A stretch of DNA of 64,000 nucleotides from Pohlia nutans (taxonomy: Eukaryota > Streptophyta > Bryopsida > Bryales > Mniaceae). The translations under genes were made by a program, and so were the position numbers. The notes below the pieces were generated by a model. That model ran no database searches. It was given only the letters and a program-made list of their open reading frames with translations, and was not told the DNA's origin. Positions 1 to 12,499 of the stretch are shown piece after piece. Numbering within the stretch: position 1 is the stretch's first letter; each line of letters starts with the position of its first letter. The stretch lies in contig CM040100.1 in the NCBI GenBank assembly GCA_022496805.1, positions 24,395,009-24,459,008 of the forward strand, in the 5' to 3' direction.

Positions 1-481
1 TTAGATTTTATCTAGGTTTTAGTTTTAAAGAGATATGTACTAGTAGACCTCTTTAATATGACAACTTAGGGAGACGAGAAAAGTGTTGCATTATTGAGGT
101 GTCATATTTTTGATAATATAATAAATGGGGGTCAAGTGTTGCATTATCGAGGGATTACAGAAATTTCATCAAAATCACTTTTATAAAATCAACTTTTACT
201 ACTTTTTATATGTAAATCATACATTTAAAGTTGTACTTGAAAAATAATTACTCATCAATTATAATTGAAAGTAATAGTAGGTATCATTTTATATATGATG
301 GAAGAAAATAAGAATGCAAAGACCTTTGTTGGTCCAAACATGACGCTCATCAATTTATGAAGATATAACACTCAACTAATTGATTTGTGATTACAACCTA
401 TAAAAAAACCGACAAGAATTGTATTTAAGCCTCGTTGACTCATTATGAGATCTTCTACAAGTACCCTCTACTACTTAGCCC
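1..481. other. AT-rich noncoding DNA
   Basis: No gene is visible. Two near-identical short pieces around 81-98 and 134-150 (AGTGTTGCATTAT plus GAGG/GAGGG) recur near 1588-1608, so this is probably decayed repeat DNA. Confidence 0.5.
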
Positions 482-1031
482 TTAACCCTTAGATGCTCAA
501 ACGACGATTTTCTGGTTGCTGCCTGAATCTAATAGGCTGTCCGGAACAAAAAAATATGTTTTTGAAAAAATAAAAAATATTTAAAAATACTAAATCGAGT
601 CTACTTTCCAATGCAACTTGAATTATGTCAATCCGAGTTAAAATCCACCTAGGAGAAATTTTCAAAGTGGATCACCTCAACATTGTCTTAGTGTTATAAA
701 ATTTGCTATTAGGAAAAAGTAATGATGTTCCCTCCATCATTTCTTTTGCTTTTTTGTAGTTTACAATAGATAAACCAACTTTAACCAATCATGCTAAAAA
801 TAAAACTCTAAAATTGAAAATTATAATTTATACAAATTTTCAAAGGTTAATTCTTTTAAATTCATTAAAAAAATAGCTAAAGTTTTTTTTGGAAGTTTGA
901 CTGTACGGATAATTTGTAGCAATAATGCCCTACATTTTGTCTATTGAACCAAACTTCATCAAACATATGGAAGGCACATATTATAACACATCTATGTTTT
1001 GTCCAATACCCCTTGGGCTTTTAGGGATTAA
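482..1031. mobile_element. piggyBac-like MITE (TTAA ends)
   Basis: A noncoding element of about 550 bp bounded by TTAA at 482-485 and 1028-1031. Its ends read TTAACCCTTAGATGC and (reverse complement) TTAATCCCTAAAAGC. The inside shares blocks, in opposite orientation, with the TTAA element at 60314-60860, for example the stretch around TTATAAAATTTGCTATT and the part matching a cytosine-poor AACTTCATCAAAC segment. TTAA target duplication and CCC-starting ends are typical of the piggyBac superfamily. No transposase is present. Confidence 0.55.
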
Positions 1032-2335
1032 AGGACATGGCTTTTTTGATTCCCACACCCAAATTATCTTTTAAACTCCATTTCAAACATGATTCTATTT
1101 TTAATTTACTTTGGTTCTATTCTAAAGAAGTATAGATGCCTTAGAATATGTTTGTTTTGGCATTTAAAATCCCCATTTGGTTCAATGGAGTAGAAGTTAT
1201 AAGCAAGATTCTTCAAACCCCCCCCCCCCCCCCCCCCCCCTAAGCTTAATATGTCTTTTAAGGGTTAAGTATACCTTTGAAATCATGTATCACAATTAAC
1301 TTATATTATGTAAGGTCACAAGCGGCCGTGAGGCCGTGAGCAGTGTCATAAATTACCAGAAACTTGGTTGAAGTGCACAAGAGCTCACCACATGAGCGAG
1401 AGTAGGAGTTGGAACAAAGTATTTCAAGAAGGTATAATAGAAGCTAGGGTTTCTAGAGATTTATAAAATTCATCCTTTAGTGAATTCACGTCCAATGAAT
1501 GAATAGAATGTGGTGAGACCCGTCACTCAAAGCAATTTATAACCTTTATAATATGACAAAAGAAGGGGAGGGGGGGGGGGGGGATCTCAAAGTGTCGCAT
1601 TATTGAGGGTCGCTTTACATGACGGTCCAAGGCCAATTTGGAGCTTGGACATGCTTGAATCAACCCCAAAGGCTTTACGTAAAGGATTCAAGGCTATGCT
1701 CTAACATTTGTATTCTAATGGGCTGAAATTATATTCTAATGTACTAAAGACAAAGTTTGACAAGGCTCTAGGGAAGAGCATTGGGTTGAACCAAAATGAA
1801 AACCCAATTCACTTCCCTCGGGCCGTGTTAGAGCTTCTTCCCAAGAATTAAATTTCCTAATGAATTGTGTTCATATTTAATTGGCCTTGGCCTGTCATGT
1901 AAAGACCAAATCTAATTTCTAGCGTGATGAAGCAGTGTTTTTTTCAGCTAAAAATAGCCCAATTGTTACAGTTGATATTAGAGTCTAATTTTAATGAAGG
2001 ATTTTTGAAAATATGAGAGGAAAATTAGCCAAATACTTAGGAAAAATTTAGGTGAGTAGCCATATTTTGCCTAGGTATTACCCAAGTATCATCATGGTAA
2101 CACCAAGTATCACCCAAGTATCACCAGAGTATCATGAAAAAAGCTGGCTAGAGTATGTTGAAAAAAAAATCATTGTGATGGAGTCCGTTTTTTATCATTT
2201 TGGAGAAAATTAATAATCTACCATAGATCTCAATTTGGAACAAATCATGTTTGTTACTTGTACCTTTCACACAAATCATGCCTTTATAGATGATCTTATA
2301 TTAAAAAAAAAGTTACGAAACTAATTGCTTACTGT
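1032..2335. other. Intergenic, no gene; homopolymer tracts
   Basis: No coding signal. It contains a run of 23 C at 1218-1240 and a run of 14 G at 1570-1583, plus a third copy of the AGTGTCGCATTATTGAGGG piece near 1590. The remainder is AT-rich. Confidence 0.5.
1218..1240. repeat. Poly-C tract (C23)
   Basis: An uninterrupted run of 23 cytosines. Its exact length is probably unreliable in any assembly. On the minus strand it is a potential G-quadruplex. Confidence 0.85.
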
Positions 2336-2510
2336 AGCAACCCCACTGTTTACCCTTGGGAATCAGCATCACAGACCAAAATCATTGTGAGAATCGTAAT
2401 CTTCTGGAGAATTAAAGCCATCTCTAACTAATAATGGCTCGGCAGCTCAACAAACTTCTGTTTTTTTTAATAGTTTCTACATGTTTCACATCATCAATTC
2501 CTTGTTCATA
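2336..2510 (-). repeat. Dispersed repeat family A, copy 1
   Basis: Read on the minus strand, this stretch aligns by eye over about 170 bp with 9625-9795 and 51850-52035. Shared landmarks in order are TTGATGATGTGAAACATGTA, GTTGAGCTGCC, TTCTCCAGAAGATTAC, TGATGCTGATT and GTGGGGTTGC. It is noncoding, and no clear target duplication was found. Confidence 0.6.
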
Positions 2511-2807
2511 TGTTGACTCTCTACACAAACAAAAGGGTGTGCTGCAGTACTAGCTAAAGAATGTTGTACTTGGTTTGCGTGGTCCTCATAATGGAATTAT
2601 TTGCGGTACTTGGTGAGCGGTGTCTTCACTTCACCTATTTTCCGGAGACGATGTGTGCCAGCTATGGCAGAAGAAAGCTTTGGACAAATACAGGAGGACA
2701 GAGGCTACTGTACCATAGCTTGACTCTCAATTGGGACCTGCTTGTTACGGACTTGCAAGTACACATCACTAACATGTAATGTACCTCGTTCAGAAGGGCT
2801 TCAGATT

Positions 2808-3195
2808 TTAACCCCTAAACGTCCCAGTGTCGAGAAACTGGATCACGAACAGATTCAAAGCCTTGCAACTTTCTCATACAACCTCAGATGACTTTCATCC
2901 AAGTCACCTTTGTAAGTCTATTAAATTCCCTACCAATTACAATAAATCTCTTGTGATGGGAGTTGTTGATAATATTGGAGGCCTTCCCTACCAATTACAA
3001 TAAATCTTTTGTGATGGGGAGTTATTGATAATATTGGAGAGGCCTCCAACTGCAAGTATGCCAAATTTGTTGGGTAGATTTTATGCTTGCAATGGTCCTC
3101 TCATGTACACCTCATGTACATCTGAGCCATGCTAATATCTATTTTTGAGGCTAGCATCTACTTGTGTTAAAAGGGTCAGTACGTTTAGAGGTTAA
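2808..3195. mobile_element. piggyBac-like MITE (TTAA ends)
   Basis: 388 bp flanked by TTAA on both sides. The left end is TTAACCCCTAAACGTCCC and the right end, reverse complemented, is TTAACCTCTAAACGTACT. The inverted ends therefore match at about 12 of 14 positions, followed by divergence. An internal direct duplication of about 60 bp (2925-2975 and 2983-3037) carries CCCTACCAATTACAATAAAT twice. It lies just downstream of the sorbitol dehydrogenase gene, near its polyadenylation region. Confidence 0.7.
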
Positions 3196-3515
3196 AATCC
3201 TACACTGCTTGCGTGAATCGAAACACAGAGCGTCCTCTAAAATCATCCAAACCAAAAACCACCCCATCAAGCAAACGGCGTCCACAAATGACTGTAAATA
3301 ATAATCCACACCCGATTTTTATTTAATATTCAACTATACATATACAGCCTGAAGATGAAGATGAGTGCACTTCAGCAATGCCCTACAAAATGTGAGATTT
3401 GAGAAGCAAACACATTCATGGCTCAGAGAAAAGCACTTGCAAGATGTTGTGTGTATATATATACATGCGGGGTGCAGAGGGATCAAAAAATGGGCGTTGA
3501 ATTTGATGTGGCCCA

Positions 3516-6500
3516 TCACAGGTTGAACATGACCTTGATCGCACTTCCTCCTTTGGCACTCGTCTCAAAAGCGTTCACCACATCCTTCTGGTTGAACCCA
3601 AACCGGTGTGTGATGAGGGGCTTCACATCAATACGTCCACTACTGAGCAAGTCCAAGCACAGTGGATACGTGTTGCGGTACCGAAATACCCCAAGGACGT
3701 CCACCTCCCTGTCCACCAACAAGTGAGTGAATGAATGGGTTAATAAAGCATGTACAACAACAACATAAGCATGCAATTAATGCACTAAATCCTCAAGTTT
3801 GTACAGTAGAATTCAAATGGAATAAGAAACACACATTATATGACACTCAATAATTAACTACGCCAATTTAAGACTTTTCAAAGTCCCAAAGGTGTATCAT
3901 CTATAACCAAAATGAGCACAATTTAATCTAAATATAGATTGTATGTATATTTAAAGCACATACAATTTAAATATAAGCCTATATAATATATTTGTAAAAT
4001 TAATACTAAATATAAGGTGTTCAAGGTGACCATCTTAAAATTCTCAAATTCACGCAAAAGTCTCAATTTGACAATATGGTGATTTTAAAAGGTCTATAAT
4101 ACCGTTGTGCAGCAGGTGCAAGGGGGACAGTCATTTCAACATGGCCCATGCCAACCAGACAAACACGTCCTCCCGATCGAGTGGCCTTCAATGCAGTCCT
4201 CATACTTTTTGTCATACCCACACAGTCAATGGTAACATCGATATCTGCTCCCATTGCTTTTTGCAAAGCGACCACCTCGGATTCGACATCCTGAGAAATA
4301 ATGAGCCCCCACATCCAAACCATCAACAGGGTTGTCATGTCTAACACTATTTTTTCAACTTGACGTCATATTAGACGTCTAGCATCGACTGTCTAATCAT
4401 ACAAGTGTCAAATACATTAAACAATTTGGATGAAATGTTCTTCTAAGACGTCTTCAATGTCGTGCTTGACACTTTATCTAGTGGTCGAGTAAGACAACCC
4501 TTACCATCAATTATCTTTGTCCGAGTTTTTTTTATGATAATAATAATTTGCAAACAAGAGAGTGAGGAAAAAGTATGTACATCGTCATTTGTGGAGAGCA
4601 CCAATGTAGCGTTGGCACCGAGTTCCTTAGCCATTTTAAGACGCTCGGGGTGAATATCGGCAATGACGACCCTGGGGCTCCCAAATGCATGGGCTGTCAA
4701 CAATGTGACCAGGCCTATGGGTCCTGCTCCCATGATGAGAATTTTGGTGTTGGGGCTAACGCTTGAACGTTGACATGCGTGTACACCTACGCTCAGTGGC
4801 TCACACATGGCTCCCTCTTCCAGGGATACATTATTGGGTAGCTTGAAACACATGTCTGCCGGATGAATGACCTATTTAGGTTTGGCCCAATGAGATATTA
4901 GTCACCTTACCCATAGGAATATATTCCCAAAAATACATATAAACTCTTAGTGTTCATACCTGCAAGCATGCCTACAAATGATATTGACACTTCCTTAAAG
5001 AGAAGAAAATGCATTGCGGGAATTTCCTATTTGCTTAAATCAAAACTCTAAAAAGAAATTTGAAACCATGCTTTCAATTTCAATTTTTAAACCCTGTCGA
5101 TTTACAAACACTATAATTGCAACAAAAACCAAAACGAGTTTTTAACAAGGATAGAACATAAAATGAAATGTCTAATGAGGATAGAACATGACTAACAAGG
5201 ATAAAATGGAGTGTCTAATGAAGATAAAATATAGAATGAAGTGTATAATGAAGATAGAATATACAATGAGGTGTATCATGAAGATAGCATATGAAATGCA
5301 ATATCTAATGAGGATAGAACATAAAAAAATGAAATTTGTAATGAGGATAGAACAAGAAAGACTTACATGATTAGCGAGGGATCCATTGATAGGAGGAGTA
5401 GCGAAAAACTTCATTTCAGGGCACAAGTTGTAGAATCCGGACTTGCAAAGCTTGCATGTATTACAAGCAATACCAGGCTCAAGGGCAACGCGATCGCCAA
5501 CGGCCACATTCTTCACGGCCTTCCCAACTTCCTCAATGACCCCAGCACATTCATGGCCAATCACCATAGGTTCCTTCACTTCAAAATCCCCGCATCGCAA
5601 GTGCTGCATCATGCATGCACCAACCCAACATGCCATTAATTAGCAACCATTTCATATTATTAATTCTAGTAGCAAGTTCTCAAGAGAGCCACTGTAACAA
5701 ATCATTATTTTACATACAACCTCACACATTACACAATAACAAAAGTCTCTCGCTTTCACTTAATCTAAAGTGAAGAAACTCCTGTTCAAACTAACTTGTA
5801 GTATAAGGTATAAACCATGTGACTATATGTGCCACTTTGTGGTCACTATGTATCAGTGTCTTCCATTTAAAATTTTGATATGTACACTACTAAGTACATA
5901 AAGGGTGACTTCCGCATGGTACATATAGAGTGGTTTACCTTAATACAAATATGTTGGATCCTATCTGAAAAGGGAATGTGCATAATTCATCTCTGCTTGT
6001 AACAAATAATCTACCCAGCTACGTTCTCCTAATGTCACAATTTGAATGAGAGAAAATATCAAATTAGTGCAGAAAGCAAATGATATAAGATGTATGAGAA
6101 GTTACAACATAAATTAGAGAAAATTTGAAATCAGTACAGAAAGCAGTTTTCACTCAACCCTGACTGATTAGGGGAAAAATAGGCTTCTAAATGGGCTCTC
6201 AGATGTATTCATAACTTAACAAATACGTACACAACATGAAAAATTATCAAGATATAGAAGGCATGTGTAATTACAGAGTGTATGATAGAGAGGGTTGAGT
6301 GAAACCATTTGAGCTATTTAGTAAGTTTTTCCAAAATTACTCTTTTTCAAAAACAACAATGTGCTCAACAGAAAAGAATTTGAGTTTTTTAATCTTTTAC
6401 CTTCCAATAATGAACATCGCTGCCGCAAATTCCTACGGCTTTGATCCCCACCTTCACCTCGTGGTCGCCTGCAATTTTCAACACAAACCCACCTTTGTCA

Positions 6501-6743
6501 CAAAAGATTTTTTCAAGAAACCCAATACTATTTTGAGTCATCTATTGTATGTATGATGACTCTATGTATGATAAATCATACACTCTAAGCTTCAAAACTG
6601 GTCAATCGTCACTTTTGAAACAAGCACAAGAAAAGGGCCTTGCCTAAGACCGGGGGTAATGGAAACGGCTGCACTTTCAAATCATTGACACCCATAATCC
6701 AAGCGGCCATATTCTGGTCTCCATTCTCGCCCACGGAACCCAT
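3516..6743 (-). CDS. SDH: Sorbitol dehydrogenase (NAD, zinc MDR family)
   Basis: Oxidises sorbitol and related polyols to ketoses with NAD. Six coding exons on the minus strand: 6644-6743, 6401-6468, 5367-5603, 4581-4871, 4103-4290, 3516-3708. Together they give 1077 bp, 358 aa, the normal family length. Visible residues: catalytic-zinc Cys48 (GICGSDVH), His73-Glu74 (GHECAG) and Glu159; structural zinc cysteines 103, 106, 109 and 117; nucleotide-binding GAGPIG at 183-188; Asp207 after the second strand, which favours NAD over NADP. The C-terminus ITHRFGF...AIKVMFNL is characteristic of plant SDH. The start is the ATG that opens exon 1. Intron 1 uses a GC donor (TTAG/GCAAGG), the only site that keeps frame. 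Intron 3 carries a minisatellite. An AATAAA signal lies near 3318-3324 on the minus strand. Confidence 0.95.
5145..5366. repeat. Intronic minisatellite, about 30-bp unit
   Basis: About seven degenerate units of the type GAGGATAGAACATAAAATGA + AATGTCTAAT, running up to the donor site of exon 3 of the sorbitol dehydrogenase gene. It lies wholly in the intron between the exons at 4581-4871 and 5367-5603. Units differ at several positions, so it is not a recent expansion. Confidence 0.8.
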
Positions 6744-9624
6744 GGTCAGTTAGCTGCTGCTCAAAAGATATAAGTCTCCCTCTGAAAAAATCCACAATCA
6801 CAAACAGACAGAAATCATCTTAAAAGTGAAGATGAATAAATATGAAGAAACAAATTTTAAAAACCTAGAAGAATACTTCTACAAACAAAGTTCAAACATT
6901 CCCTCCCTGCCATGCAACACAAGACTTTGGGGTTGAAAGAAATCAAAACTATCTTCTCAAGTTTTGGTTAAATTTTTTCAATTCTGGCACGAGCAATACG
7001 TTCAAGAAGTTGATAAAACTTCCACTAAATGGAATGTTTCCACATGCAATAATCGAATGTGCTCTACATAGTGTAGAAAAGAATGAAAAAACTCAATGTT
7101 AAGTTCACTAATCGATGAACAAAGTCTAATTCTTGTGGCAACTTTTCACTCCACAGATGAGATGGAAAGGCAATGAGCGAGATTTCTATCGCCCCTCACA
7201 ACCATTGCTAATTAATTCATTCTCCAAGTAGAAAATCTCCAAAACCTAAACACTCGATGATTAGAGTCTAAAAGAAGGTGAGAACATCAACACCACGTCA
7301 AGTAATCCAAGCCAGGCTTTTGGAGCAAAACTCCATCATAACACAGAAGAGTGCGACTCGTGATTCCATCGATCAAGCGTTTCATTTTGTTTCTTTTTTG
7401 ACAAAACTTCATCAAAGTTGGAAACAGGCTATTTTAAAACATAACCAACGATTACAGAAGCTCCAAAACTCACCAGAAAAAACAAGAAAACAACAGAGCA
7501 AATTTTACCTACTTCAAGAAAATCAAGAATTGCTTCAAGAAAATCAAGCTCTCATGACACAACACTCGGCCAGACTCTCAGATTATAACCTCTCCCAAAA
7601 ACTGCTTGCCAAGCGGGTAGCCACCCAGTGGTCACTTTTATTCTGTTTTGACTTACACGCGCCATACCCGCAAGAACACACAAAGAAAGGGCTCCCAAAA
7701 GACGGAACTTACAACAAAACCCCAGAAATGTATCGGAGCTGCACAAGCGTCCACAAACTGTCTGGAATTCAAGCAATGAAAGAGTTGACACCCTCACTAC
7801 TCATGGGAATTATTGTAAGTCGGCAACAAAAGCTCCGCTAAAGCCAATAATCCTTACACAGATTGATTACTGGGAGAAAAACGATGAGGCTAGATCCCTG
7901 GCTAACTTAGTAATGTATGAGAAGCTGGAAGGCTTCTGTCGTTTATTGAAGGAATCGATCGATGCATGAGAGCAAAAGGATTTTCCCACTGCAAGTTGTC
8001 GATGGAGACAAGTGTACAAACTCTAGTTACCTATATCCGCACACCTGTTGACTGACCTTTTCTTCCTTCTCCCCCTATCCCAATCAGCAGTTCCACCACT
8101 ACACTGGTTATGGCTATTAGTGTGTGTGGACAATTATCGTCATATAGAGATATAGGACTGACCTTTTCTTCTTCTTCCCCTATCCCAATCAGCAGGATTG
8201 TGTTCCTCCACCACTACACTGGTTATGGCTATTGGTGTGTGTGGACAATTAGTGTCAAATAGAGATATAGAGATATAGAGAGAGATAGAGATAGAGATAG
8301 ATATAGATATAGAGGATACTTGGATAATTAAAAGTAATGATTATGGAGAAGGGGATCAATGGATAAACTAAGTCTATTTATAAGAGGGATGACCAAATAA
8401 ATGGATAAACCAAACCTAATTATAGAAGAGATCTTGGGGAGGTCACTCTTTGTATATTTTGTGTATCGCGTGTGAAAAAAGGGTATTTAAAAATGCTCTT
8501 AAAAATAAAAGTAATTCTCACTATAATTAGTAATATTTCAAGAATATTCTCATAATTATTCTTGTAATCAATTTTTAGCATCCTATATTAATGTAATTCA
8601 TTTCTAAAAATTACCTTCCAAGATTTATTTGGAACTAAATCTAATGATAGAAAAGAGGATGAGATAAATGGATAAATATAATATCCTTCTTCTTTCACAT
8701 TATTTAACCAAGTTGTATTCGTCACAAAGCTAGTTCTACATGAAATTTTTACATTGTACAGTACACCGTTTTACTTTCATTTCACTTTTTGAGACAATTC
8801 CTTGTTTGTTTAATATTATTTTTCTCATTTTCCTTTTAGGAATAAAATAATTTGATATCTTATTATTTTTACTTTGAAAATACTCCTATTTTTAGCTATT
8901 TTCAATTCAATTTCCAAGCTACCCTATTATTTCCTAATCCCTACTCTGTCATAATTGTAGATGATATGGCTCTTATTATTTTCATTGCAAGTTCATAACA
9001 AAAACAATATTTTTCAATAAATAACTAAGTTTCTTATCTATAACTTCAAATATTCCAAGTAATTTTGAATTTTTACTAAAACAATATATATAAACAAGTT
9101 AGCACTCATAGAAGGCATTCATTTATGGTGTCCAAATGGGGCCTAGAAAGTGAAAATATTAAAGCTTCACAACATGGCTACAGTAGTATGCAACTGGCAC
9201 CTTTTATCTTTGTAGTCAAACAAAAAAAATTCAAACCATAATTTAAAAAAATTATATTGGCCTACTTATAAAAGAATTTATTCCATTATTAAGCATGGGA
9301 GTACCTTTAGATGAGTCTATATACAAATATACCAACAAAAGATTGAATGTAAAATATAAAAATTCTAACATATAGTATATTCATTTTTACAATTAAAGTA
9401 AACTTTTCAGTGCACTTAATAAAAGGGTCACAATAATTTTAAAAATTGTGAGCTACATGAAATTAAAACCTTCATATTGTAGACATATCTTTCACTTTTA
9501 GAGATATTTCAATCCATGGTCTAATTGGACACTACAAATTCCTCCTTTCTAGTAATTACACAAACATAACATTCTTTAGTGAAGCACACCCTTTTCCTTG
9601 TGCAAAGAGGGTGCATTTGAGGAG
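6744..9624. other. Upstream region of SDH and AT-rich intergenic DNA
   Basis: The first part is the SDH promoter side. An open frame of 187 codons runs at 7278-7841 on the plus strand. It is Gln/Lys-rich (several LQENQ-type repeats), begins with GTG rather than ATG, has no recognisable domain and I do not call it a gene. Beyond 8340 the DNA is strongly AT-rich and shows nothing I can name. Confidence 0.45.
8051..8340. repeat. Direct duplication plus GATA-type microsatellite
   Basis: Two direct copies of about 105 bp (about 8051-8152 and 8155-8265) share GACTGACCTTTTCTTC, CCTATCCCAATCAGCAG and CCACCACTACACTGGTTATG. They are followed by an ATAGAGATAGAGAT microsatellite to about 8315. The piece TATGGCTATTAGTGTGTGTG inside each copy matches the terminal inverted repeat of the MITE at 20728-21204, so this is probably a duplicated MITE end. 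Confidence 0.7.
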
Positions 9625-9795
9625 GAAATGGATGATGTGGAACATGTAGTAACTATTAAAAAAATAGAAGTTTGTTGAGCTGTCAAACCATCTTTAGCTA
9701 AAGATGGCTATGATTCTCCAAAAGATTACAATTCCTGCAATAATTATGGCCTGCTATGCTGATTTCTAAGAGTGAACAATATGCCTGCTAAAGAA
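9625..9795 (+). repeat. Dispersed repeat family A, copy 2
   Basis: About 170 bp similar to 51850-52035 (same strand) and 2336-2510 (opposite strand). Landmarks in order: GATGATGTGGAACATGTAGT, TTGTTGAGCTGTC, GATTCTCCAAAAGATTACAA, TGCTGATTTCTAAGAGTGAA. Noncoding. Confidence 0.6.
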
Positions 9796-10544
9796 TGTTA
9801 TGTAAAAATGCATATTAATTTATAATATTTATGAAGGTGAAAAATTAGACACTTGACGGTTAGAAGCATTTGAAAATTGTTCACCACGTGCATTATAACT
9901 TAATTTTTGCGTATACTAATTCAAATATATTACAAATAGTATGTATGACTTTGGTAAGGTAACGTTGTAGACACTAGTAGGATTATTTAGTGTAGTTTCT
10001 CCAAAATCGTGGCTATTTTCAAAATGTGAGTATACTATTCCATATAAATAGGGCCCCAAATGAGTTGGTTGCAGACTTCTAAAAATAAACGTTCAATATA
10101 CCAATAAAAAGAAGAAAGTTTACTCTAAAGTGGGATTAAGAAGTAATTTGAATTTCTTGTTTTTATATATGTACTGCCATTACAATGAGAAATTTAGGTT
10201 CTATGAGCCAAAGTTAGACATGTTGTACTATAAAAGATGTACTACACATATGTATGAATTTCAATGCCAAAACAAAATATGTTGATCTATTTTTAATTAA
10301 ATGAAAAAACTCCACTTTAAACCTTTTCTTTAGGAAAAAATGGATACATTTTTTGTTATTCAAGGTTTTAACAAAAAGTATGCAAATTATCTAAAGAATC
10401 AAATACAAAAGAGAATCACAATTTTGGGGATTTATTTTGACTAAAATATAACTAATTGAAGTTTCAAATCATTTTGCAAACAAATTTTTTATATTTTGAA
10501 AATTTTATAAAGAAGATTAAATACTAATACAAAATTGTTGAAGC
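9796..10544. other. AT-rich intergenic, nothing recognised
   Basis: No open frame, repeat or motif that I can support. Confidence 0.5.
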
Positions 10545-11365
10545 TTAACCCCTAACTGTCCCGACGTCCATATTTTGGACGTTTTTTGGGGTACATTCAC
10601 CTTCGAAGAACTGTAACTTTTGCAAAAAGTGTCTGATTTTCATGAAATTTTGAAAAACCCCCCTCATGATGTATGGAATGAGTGGTAAAAATTTCAGATC
10701 AATCCAAGATGTATTGAATTTTTGGTGATCATTTGAAAGTAGGGGTCTTTTTTTTGGACAGCTTTTGTACATTTTGATGGCTGCAACTTCGGGGGCTTGT
10801 ATCTCCTTCACTCCATGTCTGTTTTCAATACAAATTATTGGGTTGGATTTCCCTTCAAGTCTAGTTATTATGGTAAATTTTTCATGTCAATCCATGTTGT
10901 TCCGAATGTTTGGGAGTCATTTTAGTTTGGACATAGGTCTAGTTTGGACACTTTTTGCTTTTTGGGTCAAATCAGTCACTTTTTGGACTACTTTTTGACA
11001 TTGCAAGGCCATTTTAGGGCACATTAAAAAAAATTCATGAGATTTTTTTGGTACCAATGTGTTTATATGATGATTTTGAATTACTTCATAGTTCAAAGTT
11101 TTTTCATTTGAGTGATTTTGAAAACAAATTTCACCTCTAACTGTACTGCTAGGAAAATTTCAACATCCTTATTGTACACTAAAGCACTATGATCTTGCAA
11201 TTTATATGACCAAATGACTCCAAATTTGATTCACATGATTTACAACATGTATATTACAAAATTGTACAGTTGAGATTCCTATACCTCACTTACATTTAGA
11301 CCTACAACACATCAAAAGCAATGATGATTTTAAGCCCAAAAAAGCTAAGGACACTTAGGGGTTAA
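10545..11365. mobile_element. piggyBac-like MITE (TTAA ends)
   Basis: 821 bp flanked by TTAA at 10545-10548 and 11362-11365. The left end is TTAACCCCTAACTGTCC and the right end, reverse complemented, is TTAACCCCTAAGTGTCC: 16 of 17 positions identical. The inside is AT-rich and noncoding. It is the longest TTAA element in the window. Confidence 0.75.
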
Positions 11366-11934
11366 AACTCCACTCTATTACTTTTCCAATGCACTTTACG
11401 GTTTGTAATTAGATGCATTCTTGAGCCCAAAGGAGATTTTCAAAGATCATGGTTTCTAGCTTGGAGAAAAAATTCAAATTACTTCTTAACCCCGCTGTAC
11501 ACAAGTCCTCTTTTTTTGTCATTTTTCAAAGAGTACTAAACTTGCAATACAAAATAATATGGTAGAACCACATTTATACATTCATCCATATTCTGGATAG
11601 AAAACACTTTTCATCTACATTTTAATGTTATTTTCATCCAAATATGGTAATTTCATGCAATATTTTATTAAATTTTGAAGATATTTTTGGCAATTCAATA
11701 TTGAGTTTTGGTCATTTTGTAGCTAGACTATTTTTTATTGGTGCAATTTGGCACAAAAATGCTAAAATAAAAAAGGACTACTCTATACCATTGGATGGAC
11801 ATGTGCACTTAGAAAGTTTATATTCTATTTAGATATTGAGGTTAAAGTGTACTTTCTATTTTGAGTCCAAGCACTAAGGATTAAAAAACACCCACATACT
11901 AATTACTTAGAGGTGACAAGGAATATTAAAGCCT
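11366..11934. other. AT-rich spacer between TTAA elements
   Basis: No gene. One 62-codon open frame looks like chance. Style and composition resemble the flanking MITEs, so it may be an older, unrecognisable copy. Confidence 0.4.
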
Positions 11935-12499
11935 TTAACCCATAAACATAGGGTGTCCCTAGAAAAATCATCATAAAGTACTATTTTGAAGAATATTTTG
12001 GAATTGATATACAAATGAAAGTTCTAGATTTTGAATTTTAGATTTCATCCATATGGTTCGATTCACCAATACTATCACCAATATTTTATTATAAAATTTA
12101 AAATTTAAAATTTAAAATTCCTTCTAAATTTGATTACAAACCAAAATTTTAATATTTTTTGAGTAAAATTTGTTGGAATGGATTTGAAATGAGTTACTCT
12201 TAAAGTGGTGATTCTTTGAAATTTTTGTGTTCCTTAAATCTGTGACCTCATTTTTGCAAGGCCACTTTTGAACTAAAGTCAATGCAATTTTGGCTTGGTC
12301 AACAACTTGACATACTTCTACATTTTTAATTTTTAAAAAAAAATGTACTCTGGTATCACCAAATCCAACCATTGGATAGGACAACTTGGTGAAGTATCTC
12401 CAAAAAATTGGATGACTTTCATCCAAGCATTTGATAAGAATGTAGGGTGAGTTTGAATCTGTCGTTCAGAAATTGGACGTTGTGACGTTTAGCGGTTAA
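11935..12499. mobile_element. piggyBac-like MITE (TTAA ends)
   Basis: 565 bp between TTAA at 11935-11938 and 12496-12499. The ends are TTAACCCATAAACATAGG and (reverse complement) TTAACCGCTAAACGTCAC. An internal segment around 12040-12115 (CCATATGGTT..., then AAATTTAAAATTTAAAATTT) matches the truncated copy at 50943-51195. Confidence 0.65.

Noticed and set aside
2561..2779. 72-aa plus-strand frame with a hydrophobic, signal-like start
   Set aside because: It lies between a repeat and a MITE, overlaps the MITE edge, and has no codon bias or splice context.
7278..7841. 187-codon open frame on the plus strand
   Set aside because: It begins with GTG, is Gln/Lys-rich and AT-driven, and has no domain and no splice or promoter context. 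It is probably chance in the SDH upstream region.
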